From: a virus
Strand: one strand, 5' to 3'
Virus record (IMG/VR): IMGVR_UViG_3300049491_000027
Coordinates: 1-20,462 of that record
Length of the DNA stretch: 20,462 nucleotides
Each line of letters opens with the position of its first letter. The stretch's first letter is position 1. Made by a program: the position numbers and the translations under genes. The notes under the pieces were generated by a model. The model was given only the letters and a program-made list of their open reading frames with translations. It had not been told where the DNA came from and ran no database searches. Below are positions 7,443-15,132 of the stretch, in pieces.

Positions 7443-7909
7443 GTTGTACTCCAATCGGTTTCGGTATCGGGTTCGTCGGTGATGCTGACGAACGGCTGCA
7501 CCGACCACAGCGCCGGCTGATGCTCCGGGGCTGGTGGTGCGAGTCCGAGTCGGCGTTTCGCTTCCAGCCTCAAATGGTCAGGTAGGGCTTCGATCTGTGC
7601 GACGGTCATCTGCTCGAGGTCGGCCAGCGGATCATCCGGGGCGCTGGGTGGCACCCATGTGACGGCGTCTTCCATGACACCCGGCCCGTACACCCGCTGC
7701 TTCTTGATCAGCGGATCGTCGTATTCCTCGATGAGCGGTAAACCATCGGTGTTGTTCGGTTTACGCCAACCGTCTCTGGTGAGATGCCAGCACACCCACG
7801 CCTTTATGCCGGAGGCGTCCATGACCGACCCGTCTTTCGCGACGGGATAGTGCAGCGAGTCGAGCATCTGCCCATACACGGCGGACAGGTAGGCGTTACG
7901 GTCCATCAT
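7439..7909 (-). CDS. Gene-29-family (DUF2744-like) phage protein
   Basis: A 156-residue protein resembling the conserved actinophage family that lies just after the two large minor tail genes (gene 29 in L5). Supporting sequence: SGIKAWVCWHLTRDGW, then 'DPLIKKQRVYGPGVMEDAVTWVPPSAPDDPLADLEQMTVAQIEALPDHLRLEAKRRLG', the highly conserved block of the family. The C terminus is Pro/Thr/Asp-rich. Function is not established; probably tail assembly or structure. Two adjacent ATGs (7907-7909 and 7904-7906) both overlap the upstream TGA; either is possible, and I use the first. An upstream ATG at 7981 would overlap the small gene by 76 bases. Stop TGA at 7439 overlaps the TTG of the HNH gene by 3 bases. 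Confidence 0.78.
   Translation of the reverse strand: MMDRNAYLSAVYGQMLDSLHYPVAKDGSVMDASGIKAWVCWHLTRDGWRKPNNTDGLPLIEEYDDPLIKKQRVYGPGVMEDAVTWVPPSAPDDPLADLEQMTVAQIEALPDHLRLEAKRRLGLAPPAPEHQPALWSVQPFVSITDEPDTETDWSTT
7449..7452 (-). promoter_or_regulatory. Shine-Dalgarno of the HNH gene, deciding a TTG start
   Basis: GGAG lies 6 bases before the TTG at 7440-7442, inside the end of the previous gene. It supports TTG over the ATG at 7508, which would overlap the previous gene by 70 bases. Confidence 0.7.
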
Positions 7910-8067
7910 GCGGGAACCGTGGTTGACGCTATGGCCCGCATCCATTCCGACCCGCACCATATGTGCCACGTGAAACCACACCAGTACGTCGCCCCGATGT
8001 CATCAGGCCCGAGGTGGGTGGGCAGATCATCCGCGGTGTCCAACGGACCCTCGAGTTTCAACCGCAT
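7906..8067 (-). CDS. Small Trp/Cys-rich protein of unknown function
   Basis: A 53-residue frame whose ATG (8065-8067) overlaps the tail hub TGA by one base and whose TGA overlaps the next gene's ATGATG. Both junctions have the same 1-base TGATG form as other genes of this cluster, which is the main support that it is translated. The sequence is acidic at first (LKLEGPLDTADDLPTHLGPDDIG) then aromatic/cysteine-rich (YWCGFTWHIWCGSEW). I recognise no family. The two Cys in C-x6-W-C spacing could form a small knot or bind metal, but only two are present. If the following gene instead began at 7981, this frame would be an artefact. Confidence 0.6.
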   Translation of the reverse strand: MRLKLEGPLDTADDLPTHLGPDDIGATYWCGFTWHIWCGSEWMRAIASTTVPA

Positions 8068-9947
8068 CAGAAAAGATCCCCGCTCCCGGCGAACAGCCCG
8101 ACCATGTTCCACACTGCTGCAATCGTTCTGGTGGCTTTGGCTACCGGGTCTTCCTCTTCGGTGTCGCGGCCGATACTCAGTTCTACGGTGATCGGCGTCG
8201 AAGAATCCCACGAGTAGCGGATGGCGGTGACTTGGTCGACGTGCAGTATGTTGCCCATCTCGAACGCAACCCGGTCCCCGAGAACAAAGTCCACGTTAGC
8301 GAGGTAGGGTGCGCCGTTGCGGATCGTTGTCGAGAAACTTGTGTAACTTCTCGTTTTCCAGTGCCCGGTCCGTAAATCCATCACGGCCGAGACGGTGTAC
8401 GCGGAACCGGAGCCGCCCTCGAAATGCTCGAGGAAACCGAAGTCGCCCATGCGGATCGCGCGTACCGGGTCCGTGAAGCGTTGCCACGCGAGCAGGGTGT
8501 CGTCGAGCTGGCCCTGATATAGCTCCTCGAGGCCGGGAGTACCGGGTGCCATGAACCCAGACACGGCGAAACCCGATGCGGCGTAAATCAATTCGGACAG
8601 TTGGGACAGTCCGTACTTGATGGCGAATGTCTGCAATTGGTTGACCCAGCCAGGCGACTTCGATCCGACCATGATGGTCTTGGCCGTCGCACCATGCAGG
8701 CTGCGCTGCGACTCGACAATTCCCGAGTATTCGCCGTCGCGGAAAACCACCCACGGCGGCTCCGGTGCCACCATCGCCAACTTACGGAAGAACGGATCAG
8801 TCGACCCATCCATGTCCTTGTCGACGGGGTACACGATCTCGGTGATCAGATCATCGGCGGTCGAGGCGATCAGCTTGATCGGCCCGTCGAGCAGCGTCCC
8901 GGTCGGGCCGGTGGTGCCCGACTTGTCCTCGACGGCCATCACCACACAGTTGCGGTGCGGCCGGACCAACTCGTCCAGATCTGTGGGTAGCCCGGTGGTT
9001 TCGCCGATCTGTTTGAGGATCGGCCCGAACATCGGCATCTCTTTCAAACCGAGATGAAGTTCGGGGTGCGGGCTGGTGGTGTCCTCCGTCAACCATGTGT
9101 AGGCGCGGATCATGCAGCCGGCGTCCTCCAACAGTGGTGCGGTGACGGTGTGCAGGTCCGTCCACCGCGATGTGAGGATGGTGAACCGCGACTGGTCGAG
9201 GATGGGGTTGATGAACTGGCATTGTATCGGCCAGGACAGCGGGTCGATCCCTTGCAGCGCACCGACACCCAGCCAGGCGCCGGGGTTTAAAATGTTGGTG
9301 GGGATCGACAGGAACGGGCAGAACTGGCGCATCAAATTGATGAACAGGGTGATCGTTACCGCGGTGCGGCAATTCCAGGGCAGCACCCACATTTTCGGCA
9401 ACTGGACTTCGGGCGGGAAGATGGGGTTCGCGCCGCCCAAAATGTGGGACAGGTGGGCGCGGTTGGAGATCATCTCCAACTCCACGGTGTGCAGGCCGCC
9501 GCTGTCACGTTTCGCGTTGACGCCGATAATCTTGCCGCCCCAACGTGTCCGCCAATCGGGTGCGGTTGCTATCGGGTCCAGCGTGAAATGCAGATCCTCC
9601 TCGACGCGGCGGTCGTACAGGATGAAATCGCTGAGCCAGTTGTCGCGGCGGATGACGACACTGCCCGCCCCGGCGTCGGCCATCACCTCCTCACACATCA
9701 CGCTGCGTTCCTGCGCGATCTGACCCACGTACTGCCAGTCCTTGTCCCACAACCGAAGCAGCGGACGCTGTTTGACCGATTCGATGATCGTCTGTCGGCG
9801 CTTCTCCAAATACCGGTACGACGACATCGGATGCGTCAAATCGGGGACACCGTGGCGGCCGACAATCGCCTCGGGGATGGCGTTGAGCGCGCCCTTGACG
9901 GCCTCGTTGAAGTCGATGCTGTAGTCGGGGAAGTCGATGAGCGCCAT
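8067..9947 (-). CDS. Minor tail protein, tail hub/Tal-like (Gp37-like family)
   Basis: A 626-residue protein of the tail tip, encoded after the Dit-like gene. Visible features: LRLWDKDWQYVGQI and CEEVMADAGAGSVVIRRDNWLSDFIL near the N terminus, 'WGGKIIGVNAKRDSGGLHTVELE', then the central 'LPWNCRTAVTITLFINLMRQFCPFLSIPTNI' and RWTDLHTVTAPLLEDAGCMIRAY, and a C-terminal LEELYQGQLDDTLLAWQRFTDPVRAIRMGDFGFLE with 'HFEGGSGSAYTVSAVMDLRTG'. This layout matches siphovirus gp37-like / mycobacteriophage gp28-type minor tail proteins. No peptidase or transmembrane segment is evident. ATG at 9945-9947 overlaps the previous TGA by one base; its TGA overlaps the next ATG by one base. The longer frame reaching 10082 is inside the previous gene. 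Confidence 0.85.
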   Translation of the reverse strand: MALIDFPDYSIDFNEAVKGALNAIPEAIVGRHGVPDLTHPMSSYRYLEKRRQTIIESVKQRPLLRLWDKDWQYVGQIAQERSVMCEEVMADAGAGSVVIRRDNWLSDFILYDRRVEEDLHFTLDPIATAPDWRTRWGGKIIGVNAKRDSGGLHTVELEMISNRAHLSHILGGANPIFPPEVQLPKMWVLPWNCRTAVTITLFINLMRQFCPFLSIPTNILNPGAWLGVGALQGIDPLSWPIQCQFINPILDQSRFTILTSRWTDLHTVTAPLLEDAGCMIRAYTWLTEDTTSPHPELHLGLKEMPMFGPILKQIGETTGLPTDLDELVRPHRNCVVMAVEDKSGTTGPTGTLLDGPIKLIASTADDLITEIVYPVDKDMDGSTDPFFRKLAMVAPEPPWVVFRDGEYSGIVESQRSLHGATAKTIMVGSKSPGWVNQLQTFAIKYGLSQLSELIYAASGFAVSGFMAPGTPGLEELYQGQLDDTLLAWQRFTDPVRAIRMGDFGFLEHFEGGSGSAYTVSAVMDLRTGHWKTRSYTSFSTTIRNGAPYLANVDFVLGDRVAFEMGNILHVDQVTAIRYSWDSSTPITVELSIGRDTEEEDPVAKATRTIAAVWNMVGLFAGSGDLF

Positions 9948-11062
9948 CAGGCGAACGCCATCCCGTAACGCTGCGGCATGATCGCGGTGATGCTGCCGCC
10001 CGCATTGGAGTGCCGGACTTTGATGCGGTTGACGGTTCTCGCCGGCCACGGCGTGGTGAACCGGTCGTTGAACCTGCGCCACACCGGCAACCCGGTATCG
10101 AGAATATCGTGCAAGAAGAAGTTGACCAGTTCGGAGTTGCGTGCGATCCGCATGAACAGCGGGTCAACGGGATCGGTTGCGGCCGTGAGGGTCCGGGCGG
10201 TCGGGTCAGTATCAACAAGGACGGTGCCGTCAGTCGGGGTGAGTAGCGGTAGTTGCACCATGCGTCCGCCGGGGCCGTCCTCTATCCACGCCCGCCCCGG
10301 TGAGGACACGAGGAACTTCGCCCACGCCGGTTCGGCACCACGGTTGGGGACCACAATGTTGCCTTCGCCGATGTGCGCGCCGGGAACCAGCGCGGACACA
10401 CCGGGAATCAGTCCTTCGAGGATGTCCTCCACAAACTCCTCGAGTTCGTCCCACGGGGTGGCCGGTATCCCGCCGTCCCCGACACCGTCATTCACCCAGG
10501 TGGCGACTTCCTGCCGTTTACACCAGTGTGGTTGGCCCGCGATGACACTCATGTCCCACTGCATGAAATTGTTGTCCATCGCCTGCGGGTCCAGCGTGAA
10601 CATCGTCTTCGGTTCCTCAGCTAACCGAACCCGGACGAACCGCCAGCCGTGCGTGCGGGTGAACACACCCAAATAGCCGTCGACGGTGGCGGACCAGGAC
10701 GCCCACCAGCGTTGCTCGATCATCCGGTAGCGGAATATGGTGTCGGGCTGTCCGGTGCCGATCATCGCCGCGAACTGGATCTCCCGCTTCTTCCAGTCGA
10801 CCCGTTCGAACGTCGCCCCAACCTGATACGGGCCTTCGCTTATGAGTTGAGTAAAGGGCACGCCCATCAGGCCGGCGACCTGCGGCGCCAACTGGACGCC
10901 CTGCGCGCCTGCGTGGGCGCCCCACAGATCCCAATAGGGTCTGCGCCCGTTCCCGTCCGGTATGCCGATGTAGATGATTTTCGTTTCGAGCGATTGGAGC
11001 CGTTTGTCTAGGCGGAAGAAGTTCTCAGAAGGCGGCCCACTGTAGGGGGTCGGTGAAGACAT
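9947..11062 (-). CDS. Minor tail protein, distal-tail-like (L5 gp27-type position)
   Basis: A 371-residue protein encoded directly after the tape measure, the position of the distal tail / hub adaptor that joins the tube to the tip. It has Gly/Trp/Arg-rich beta segments: ETKIIYIGIPDGNGRRPYWDL, GPYQVGATFERVDWKKREIQF, FRYRMIEQRWWASWSATVDGYLGVFTRT, RFVRVRLAEEPKTMF, then a C-terminal half with IVVPNRGAEPAWAKFLV, DPTARTLTAATDP and a WPARTVNRIKVRH segment. The 'W..f.......G.l.V.t..g.R...vRl...P' pattern is that of actinophage minor tail (Dit-like) proteins. ATG at 11060-11062 overlaps the tape measure TGA by one base; the same frame is open to 11476 but that extension lies in the tape measure gene. 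Confidence 0.85.
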   Translation of the reverse strand: MSSPTPYSGPPSENFFRLDKRLQSLETKIIYIGIPDGNGRRPYWDLWGAHAGAQGVQLAPQVAGLMGVPFTQLISEGPYQVGATFERVDWKKREIQFAAMIGTGQPDTIFRYRMIEQRWWASWSATVDGYLGVFTRTHGWRFVRVRLAEEPKTMFTLDPQAMDNNFMQWDMSVIAGQPHWCKRQEVATWVNDGVGDGGIPATPWDELEEFVEDILEGLIPGVSALVPGAHIGEGNIVVPNRGAEPAWAKFLVSSPGRAWIEDGPGGRMVQLPLLTPTDGTVLVDTDPTARTLTAATDPVDPLFMRIARNSELVNFFLHDILDTGLPVWRRFNDRFTTPWPARTVNRIKVRHSNAGGSITAIMPQRYGMAFA

Positions 11063-14000
11063 CAGACGAACCTGCGGGTGCCGAGATGCGGAACCTGCGC
11101 CGACGCCTGCTGGCGTTGCGTCTTGTCGAGTACGGTCCCGGCGTCGTCGTTGACTTGGCCGATGTGGACCGAGTTGTCGACACCGGCGGCGCCGGGTGCG
11201 GCGGGTACACCGCCGGGGCCGGGTAGCGGGCCGGTTCCGACTCCTTGCGCGACACCGGCGTTCGCGAACTGGTCTGCGGTCACTGCCGGGTTTTCGAGGG
11301 TGCCGAACGGTTGCGGGATCATCGACGCGATACCGGAGACGACACCGGAACCGGAGCCGGTGATGCCCGCGCCGAGTGTGCTGAGCAGCCCGCCCGCGGC
11401 GCCGGTGCCGGGGAATCCGCCGACCAGGCCGCCCAGGAATCCGAGCATCCCGCCCAACGATTTGACGGCCGGCCACTGCGTCGGATCACTGAAACCCGGC
11501 GGCATGAACGATTCCTTGAATCCCTCGACGCCGAGATCCATCAACTGGCCGATGCCCTCAGTGATCTTGACGAACGGGTTGTCGGAACCGGAGCCGCCAC
11601 CCAGTGCGGTGTCGGCGGCATCGTTGGCGGCGCTGTCTACCTGCGCCTCGAGGTCGGTGAGTTTCTGCTTGGCTTGCTCGAGTTCCCGTTTGTCTTTCTC
11701 GACTTTGTCTTTGGCGCGTTGCAGCGTCGACGGTTTGCTTTTCGGGTTCGCCTCGTATTCGGTCAGTGCCTGCTCGTCCACGTCTAGACGGTTCTGGAGG
11801 TCGGTGATGCGGTCTTGGGCTGCGGACAGTTGCGCCGGGGTCGCCTTGCGGGTGCCGCCGCCGCGCCCGCCGGTCCCGCCGCCGCCCGTGAGCGCGCTGG
11901 CACTGAATGCTGGCGCCTTGACGCCCTTACCGGCCAGGAACACATGGACGTGGTTTCTGTGCTGGCTGTTGTCATCAGAGCTTGACGGGTTGCCGTAGGA
12001 CGACACGGAGCCGCCGGGTTTGTAGATTTTGTCCCGCCAGATGGCCCATTGCAGTCCGAGGGTGCCGGCGTTGTCCACAACGAAGTCTTTGACGGCGTTG
12101 CCCATCGCGATGCCGTCTTCGGACTTGTAGTCGGGGATCATCACATCCAGTGCGTTACCGGATGAGTGTTCCCCGTAGGAGTCTTGGCGGCCGACATCGC
12201 CGTTGACGTTCACCAGCGACGGCCATTGCTGCATCAGGATGGAACGCAACTGGTCAGCGCCCGGACTGAGTCCTTGCGCGAAGCCGGGGAGCATCGCCTT
12301 CAGCATCGCCACCGGGGGTGTCCAGCCCGCGTTCAACGCGGCCACCAGCGATGCGCCGCCGTTAGCCATCGCACCCTTGGTGACGACACCCTCACCTGCG
12401 GTCAACCACGCCAGCACGTTGTCGGTGCCGCCCTTACCGCGGACCGTCCCGCCCCGCGCGTGACCTGGCAGGTTTTCGTTGCCCGCCGCGGCGGACTGCT
12501 GACGCTGCGACACCCGTAACTGATCCGGGCTGATGATGTTGCCGTCAGTGTCTTTGTATTCGATGCGGATCGCCATACGCCCATCGGGCAACTGGTTGAC
12601 GGCGTAACCGAGGTCTTTGACGTTTTGGATGTTCTCCGGGGTGGTGTCCTTGATGACAATCGTGTGGCCGTCAGGCAGCGTCTCAATACCGGTCTTCAGC
12701 AGGTCGACGTTGGCTTGCGAGGCGGCCGCTTTGGTGCCGACCGCCTCCAAATCTTTGTGCAGCTTCGACGGGTCGAAGTCCTGCATAGCTTTCCCGGCGG
12801 CGGTCAGCCCTTCGCCCCACCCGAACGCGGAATCAGCCTCCGCATCGAGCTTGTCGGCCAGTTCAGTGTCGCCGCCCAACCGTTTCAGCGTCGCCATCAC
12901 CCGCAGCGACGCGCCATGCACGTCACCCAACGGCGCGATGAGCTGGCCGATGCCTTCGGCTGTCAGACCCATCGCCTTGAGGATCGCGTCAGTGGATACG
13001 AGCGCCGCATCAGCGATGCTGACGAAGAACCCGACTACCGTGTCTTTGTTCTCTGAGAACCAGCCAGCCAAATCTTTCATCGATGATTCGATGACGGGTC
13101 CGAGGTGTTCCCACACGTCGAGGCGGATGCCTTCCATCGTGTTGTTGAAACCCTCTATCGCCCCGGTGGCGCCGCCCATCTGCGCGGCCGCCATCTCCGC
13201 CGCCTGGCCCTCCTTGTTGATCTCCCCGCGTATCCGGTCCCAATGCTTCGTGGCGCCGATACGGACCAGCGCGGCCGCCCGGAAAGCATCCGTCCCGTAC
13301 AGGGTGGCAGCCGCGTTGTTGAACTCTGCTTGCGTCATCCGCTTCGACGCGGTCTCGAGCTGGCCCATCATTTCGCGGTAGCCAACGAAATTGCCGTTAG
13401 CGTCCTCAAGTTGCAAATTCAGGTCAGCCATCGCCCCGGCCTGCGCCTCGGACGGCGACTGCCACGCCAACAGCGATGTTTTCATCATCGTCCCGGCGTC
13501 GGAACCCTTGATGCCCAACTGCGCGAACGTGCCCAGCGTGGCGAGGGTGTCCTCCATGCTGATGCCGAACGACGCGCCCGCGCTCGCACCGGCCTGCATG
13601 GCCTGCGCCAAATCAGGCATATCCAGTGACGACGCCAACACTGCGGCAGCGAAATCATCAGCTACCTGCGTGCCTTTGGAGAAGTCGAGGCTGAACACGT
13701 TCATCGCCGTCGACACCATCTCAGCGGCTTCAGCGGCGCTGATCTGTCCGGCCGTCGCCAACTGCAACGTGCCCCGCGATGCGCTGATGGCCTGGTCGGC
13801 GGTCAACCCCGCCTTAGCAAGTTCAGTCAACGCTGATGCCGCGTCGGCGCTCGAGGTGCCCGCCAAGTTCACATCAGAGCCGAGTGCCCGCGCGGTGTCC
13901 CCGAGTTTCTTCATGTCGGCCGCGGACGCCCCGGTGACGCCCTTCAAGTTGTTCATCTGCTTCTCGTAGGACAAACCCACGTCGATCACAGACTTGAACT

Positions 14001-14418
14001 GATCGATGACCGTGTCCACAACCTTGGTCAGTCCGGCCGCCGCCAACCCGGCGATCATCCCGGCGCCCAGCAGCTTCCCGATCTTCATACCGCCCGCGGT
14101 GGCCCCGGCACCCATATCCGCGCCGCCGAGGACCGCTTTGGCCTTCTTCGTCTCAGACTGGAATGCCTGCGCGAACTTGCTGCCACTGGACTTACCGTGC
14201 TTCGCGGCGGCAGCGTCGGCGCCCTTCAACGCGCCGTCAACACCCTTAGCGGCCTTCGCCGACTCCTTACCGAACCCCTTCGAGAACTCGCTGCCCGCCT
14301 TGGTGCCCGACTTCTGCGCGGTCCCCGAAACCTTCGTGAAGTCCTTGTTCAGTTGTTTCATCGCATCGCCGTATTTCACGGTCAACGAGATAAAACCCGA
14401 AGCGAGTTCGGTAGCCAA
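11062..14418 (-). CDS. Tape measure protein with embedded zinc-peptidase-like domain
   Basis: The 1118-residue product sets tail length and leads DNA into the cell; at about 1.5 angstrom per residue it predicts a tail near 170 nm. The start is TTG at 14416-14418 behind GGGAGG. N-terminal 1-105: Ala/Lys/Gly-rich coiled coil (MKQLNKDFTKVSGTAQKSG). 111-145: hydrophobic GKLLGAGMIAGLAAAGLTKV. About 150-385: TP901-type core (YEKQMNNLKGVTGAS, LTELAKAGLTADQAI, MGQLETASKRM, LYGTDAFRAAALV). About 440-470: WFSENKDTVVGFFVSIADAAL. About 720-830: peptidase-like domain (H751-x-x-x-x-x-D757, H820-R-N-H823-V-H825). After it come an Ala/Gln/Lys coiled coil ('LSAAQDRITDLQNRLDVDEQ') and a Gly-rich hydrophobic segment (GGMLGFLGGLVGGFPG). 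TGA overlaps the next ATG by one base. Confidence 0.93.
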   Translation of the reverse strand: MATELASGFISLTVKYGDAMKQLNKDFTKVSGTAQKSGTKAGSEFSKGFGKESAKAAKGVDGALKGADAAAAKHGKSSGSKFAQAFQSETKKAKAVLGGADMGAGATAGGMKIGKLLGAGMIAGLAAAGLTKVVDTVIDQFKSVIDVGLSYEKQMNNLKGVTGASAADMKKLGDTARALGSDVNLAGTSSADAASALTELAKAGLTADQAISASRGTLQLATAGQISAAEAAEMVSTAMNVFSLDFSKGTQVADDFAAAVLASSLDMPDLAQAMQAGASAGASFGISMEDTLATLGTFAQLGIKGSDAGTMMKTSLLAWQSPSEAQAGAMADLNLQLEDANGNFVGYREMMGQLETASKRMTQAEFNNAAATLYGTDAFRAAALVRIGATKHWDRIRGEINKEGQAAEMAAAQMGGATGAIEGFNNTMEGIRLDVWEHLGPVIESSMKDLAGWFSENKDTVVGFFVSIADAALVSTDAILKAMGLTAEGIGQLIAPLGDVHGASLRVMATLKRLGGDTELADKLDAEADSAFGWGEGLTAAGKAMQDFDPSKLHKDLEAVGTKAAASQANVDLLKTGIETLPDGHTIVIKDTTPENIQNVKDLGYAVNQLPDGRMAIRIEYKDTDGNIISPDQLRVSQRQQSAAAGNENLPGHARGGTVRGKGGTDNVLAWLTAGEGVVTKGAMANGGASLVAALNAGWTPPVAMLKAMLPGFAQGLSPGADQLRSILMQQWPSLVNVNGDVGRQDSYGEHSSGNALDVMIPDYKSEDGIAMGNAVKDFVVDNAGTLGLQWAIWRDKIYKPGGSVSSYGNPSSSDDNSQHRNHVHVFLAGKGVKAPAFSASALTGGGGTGGRGGGTRKATPAQLSAAQDRITDLQNRLDVDEQALTEYEANPKSKPSTLQRAKDKVEKDKRELEQAKQKLTDLEAQVDSAANDAADTALGGGSGSDNPFVKITEGIGQLMDLGVEGFKESFMPPGFSDPTQWPAVKSLGGMLGFLGGLVGGFPGTGAAGGLLSTLGAGITGSGSGVVSGIASMIPQPFGTLENPAVTADQFANAGVAQGVGTGPLPGPGGVPAAPGAAGVDNSVHIGQVNDDAGTVLDKTQRQQASAQVPHLGTRRFV
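11930..12260 (-). other. Embedded M15/VldE-like zinc peptidase-like domain in the tape measure (residues about 720-830)
   Basis: The segment has DSYGEH751SSGNALD757VMIP, then VDNAGTLGLQWAIWRDKIYKPGG, then H820RNH823VH825VFL. The H-(x5)-D in a G-x-A-x-D setting and the late H-x-H are the expected zinc ligands of M15-type peptidases. The LG-(V/L)-x-W-x-IW-x-x-KI(Y/W) centre resembles the actinobacterial VldE/ARB_07466 C-terminal family found in phage tape measures and cell-wall enzymes. It would open peptidoglycan crosslinks during DNA entry. Ligand assignment is by pattern, not structure. Confidence 0.7.
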
Positions 14419-14422
14419 TCAG

Positions 14423-15120
14423 TCACCTCCCATCGAACAGTGTTGTGAGTTTCGCCGGCCGATCAGGATCGGCATCCCGCCCGTAACGCCGCGCCATCCG
14501 GTCCTTGATGACCGACAACGGTGCCGCCTTCGTCTTGCGGGACTTACCGGCCGGTGCGACACCCGGCCGCGGTGTCAGCGCGGGCCGGTTCCGGCCCCGC
14601 TGCCCGTCCTTCGTTTTCGCCCACTGCAACCAGTGCAGGGTGTCGACCATCTCAGCCAACAACATGTTGGTGAGCGTCCAGCCGGCACGGTCGGGGAACA
14701 TCGCCCTGAACAGGTTGGAGTCCACACCGACATGCCGGACATAGACGGACAGGTCACGCCAGTTGAACCGCTCACTTGGGCAGTCCCGCAGGCGCAGCCC
14801 GTCTTTCATCAGGTCCGCCTCCAACGCCTCCCCGTACCTGTCGATGATCAGGAGGAGGCGTTGGATTCCCCCAGTTCGACACCGCCGGACGCCTGCCAGG
14901 CGACGATGATGCCCATCAGCGACTTGCGGGGCAGCTTGTCGAGGATCTTCAACTGCTCGGCGTCCAAACCCCACTCGAAGGTCTGCCACATACCCTCATC
15001 AGGGTTGGAGCGTTGCAGACGCATGATGCCGATGGGCGAGTCCTCGATGGGTTTGAACGACAGCACCACCGTTTCGGTGGTGCCGTCATCCTGCGGGATC
15101 TCAACTTTGTGTTCGTACAA
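14423..15120 (-). CDS. Tail assembly chaperone, long form (gpG-GT-like) by -1 frameshift near 14869
   Basis: The 84 zero-frame codons end at Gly-Gly in GGGGGAA (14866-14872); a -1 shift continues as GIQRLLLIIDRYGEALEAD and on to TGA at 14423, giving about 232 residues. The second part (148 residues) has the helical DLSVYVRHVG and LFRAMFPDRAGWTLTNMLLAEMVDTLHWLQWA sequence typical of actinophage second chaperones, then a basic, proline-rich C terminus (RKTKAAPLSVIKDRMARRYG) that may bind the tape measure. The downstream frame has no good start of its own at the correct place, supporting expression only as a fusion. The TGA lies 4 bases before the tape measure start. Confidence 0.88.
14426..14431 (-). 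promoter_or_regulatory. Shine-Dalgarno of tape measure gene, deciding a TTG start
   Basis: GGGAGG lies 7 bases before the TTG at 14416-14418, inside the end of the chaperone frame. It supports TTG as the start. Confidence 0.8.
14821..14864 (-). promoter_or_regulatory. Frameshift-stimulating hairpin (11-bp perfect stem)
   Basis: Minus strand CCAACGCCTCC (14864-14854) and GGAGGCGTTGG (14831-14821) are perfectly complementary, with a 22-nt loop that contains CCTG...CAGG, able to form a 4-bp inner stem. The zero-frame TGA lies in the loop. The stem starts only 1 nt after the slippery heptamer, so the lower pairs may have to open before the ribosome is stalled. Confidence 0.8.
14848..15120 (-). 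CDS. Tail assembly chaperone, short form (lambda gpG-like)
   Basis: The 90-residue product begins at TTG (15118-15120) behind GAGGAG and ends at TGA at 14848. Tail assembly chaperones bind the tape measure and recruit tube subunits; they leave before the finished tail. Lambda-type tails make two forms in a fixed ratio by frameshifting, and so does this locus. Features are an acidic/hydrophobic domain (VEIPQDDGTTETVVLSFKPI, SPIGIMRLQRSNPDEG, then 'EQLKILDKLPRKSLMGIIVAWQASGGVEL') followed by a short Ser-rich tail NASS. The gene sits in the normal place between tube and tape measure. The short form is read in frame zero without the slip. Confidence 0.88.
   Translation of the reverse strand: MYEHKVEIPQDDGTTETVVLSFKPIEDSPIGIMRLQRSNPDEGMWQTFEWGLDAEQLKILDKLPRKSLMGIIVAWQASGGVELGESNASS
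14866..14872 (-). promoter_or_regulatory. -1 ribosomal slippery heptamer GGGGGAA
   Basis: Minus-strand heptamer G-GGG-GAA, zero-frame codons GGG GAA. The P-site tRNA re-pairs perfectly on GGG after a -1 slip, and the new frame is exactly the open frame of the downstream chaperone. It lies 6 codons before the zero-frame TGA. The only mismatch is at the A site (GAA to GGA). Confidence 0.85.
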
Positions 15121-15125
15121 CTACG

Positions 15126-15131
15126 CTCCTC
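15126..15131 (-). promoter_or_regulatory. Strong Shine-Dalgarno for the tail assembly chaperone, deciding a TTG start
   Basis: GAGGAG (minus strand) lies 5 bases before the TTG at 15118-15120, directly after the tube-gene TAA. This supports TTG as the initiator; no ATG or GTG is suitably placed. Confidence 0.8.
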
Positions 15132-15132
15132 T

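Noticed and set aside
6939-7508. HNH gene starting at ATG 7508
   Set aside because: Overlaps the previous gene by 70 bases, and the added 22 residues are basic shadow sequence; the TTG at 7442 has GGAG 6 bases upstream.
7439-7981. Longer gene-29-like protein starting at ATG 7981
   Set aside because: Would overlap the 53-residue gene by 76 bases and break the 1-base coupling pattern; the conserved part begins well after the ATGs at 7904-7909.
14423-14989. Second chaperone frame as an independent gene from 14989
   Set aside because: Its first 40 residues are shadow of the first chaperone; the real product is the -1 fusion through GGGGGAA.
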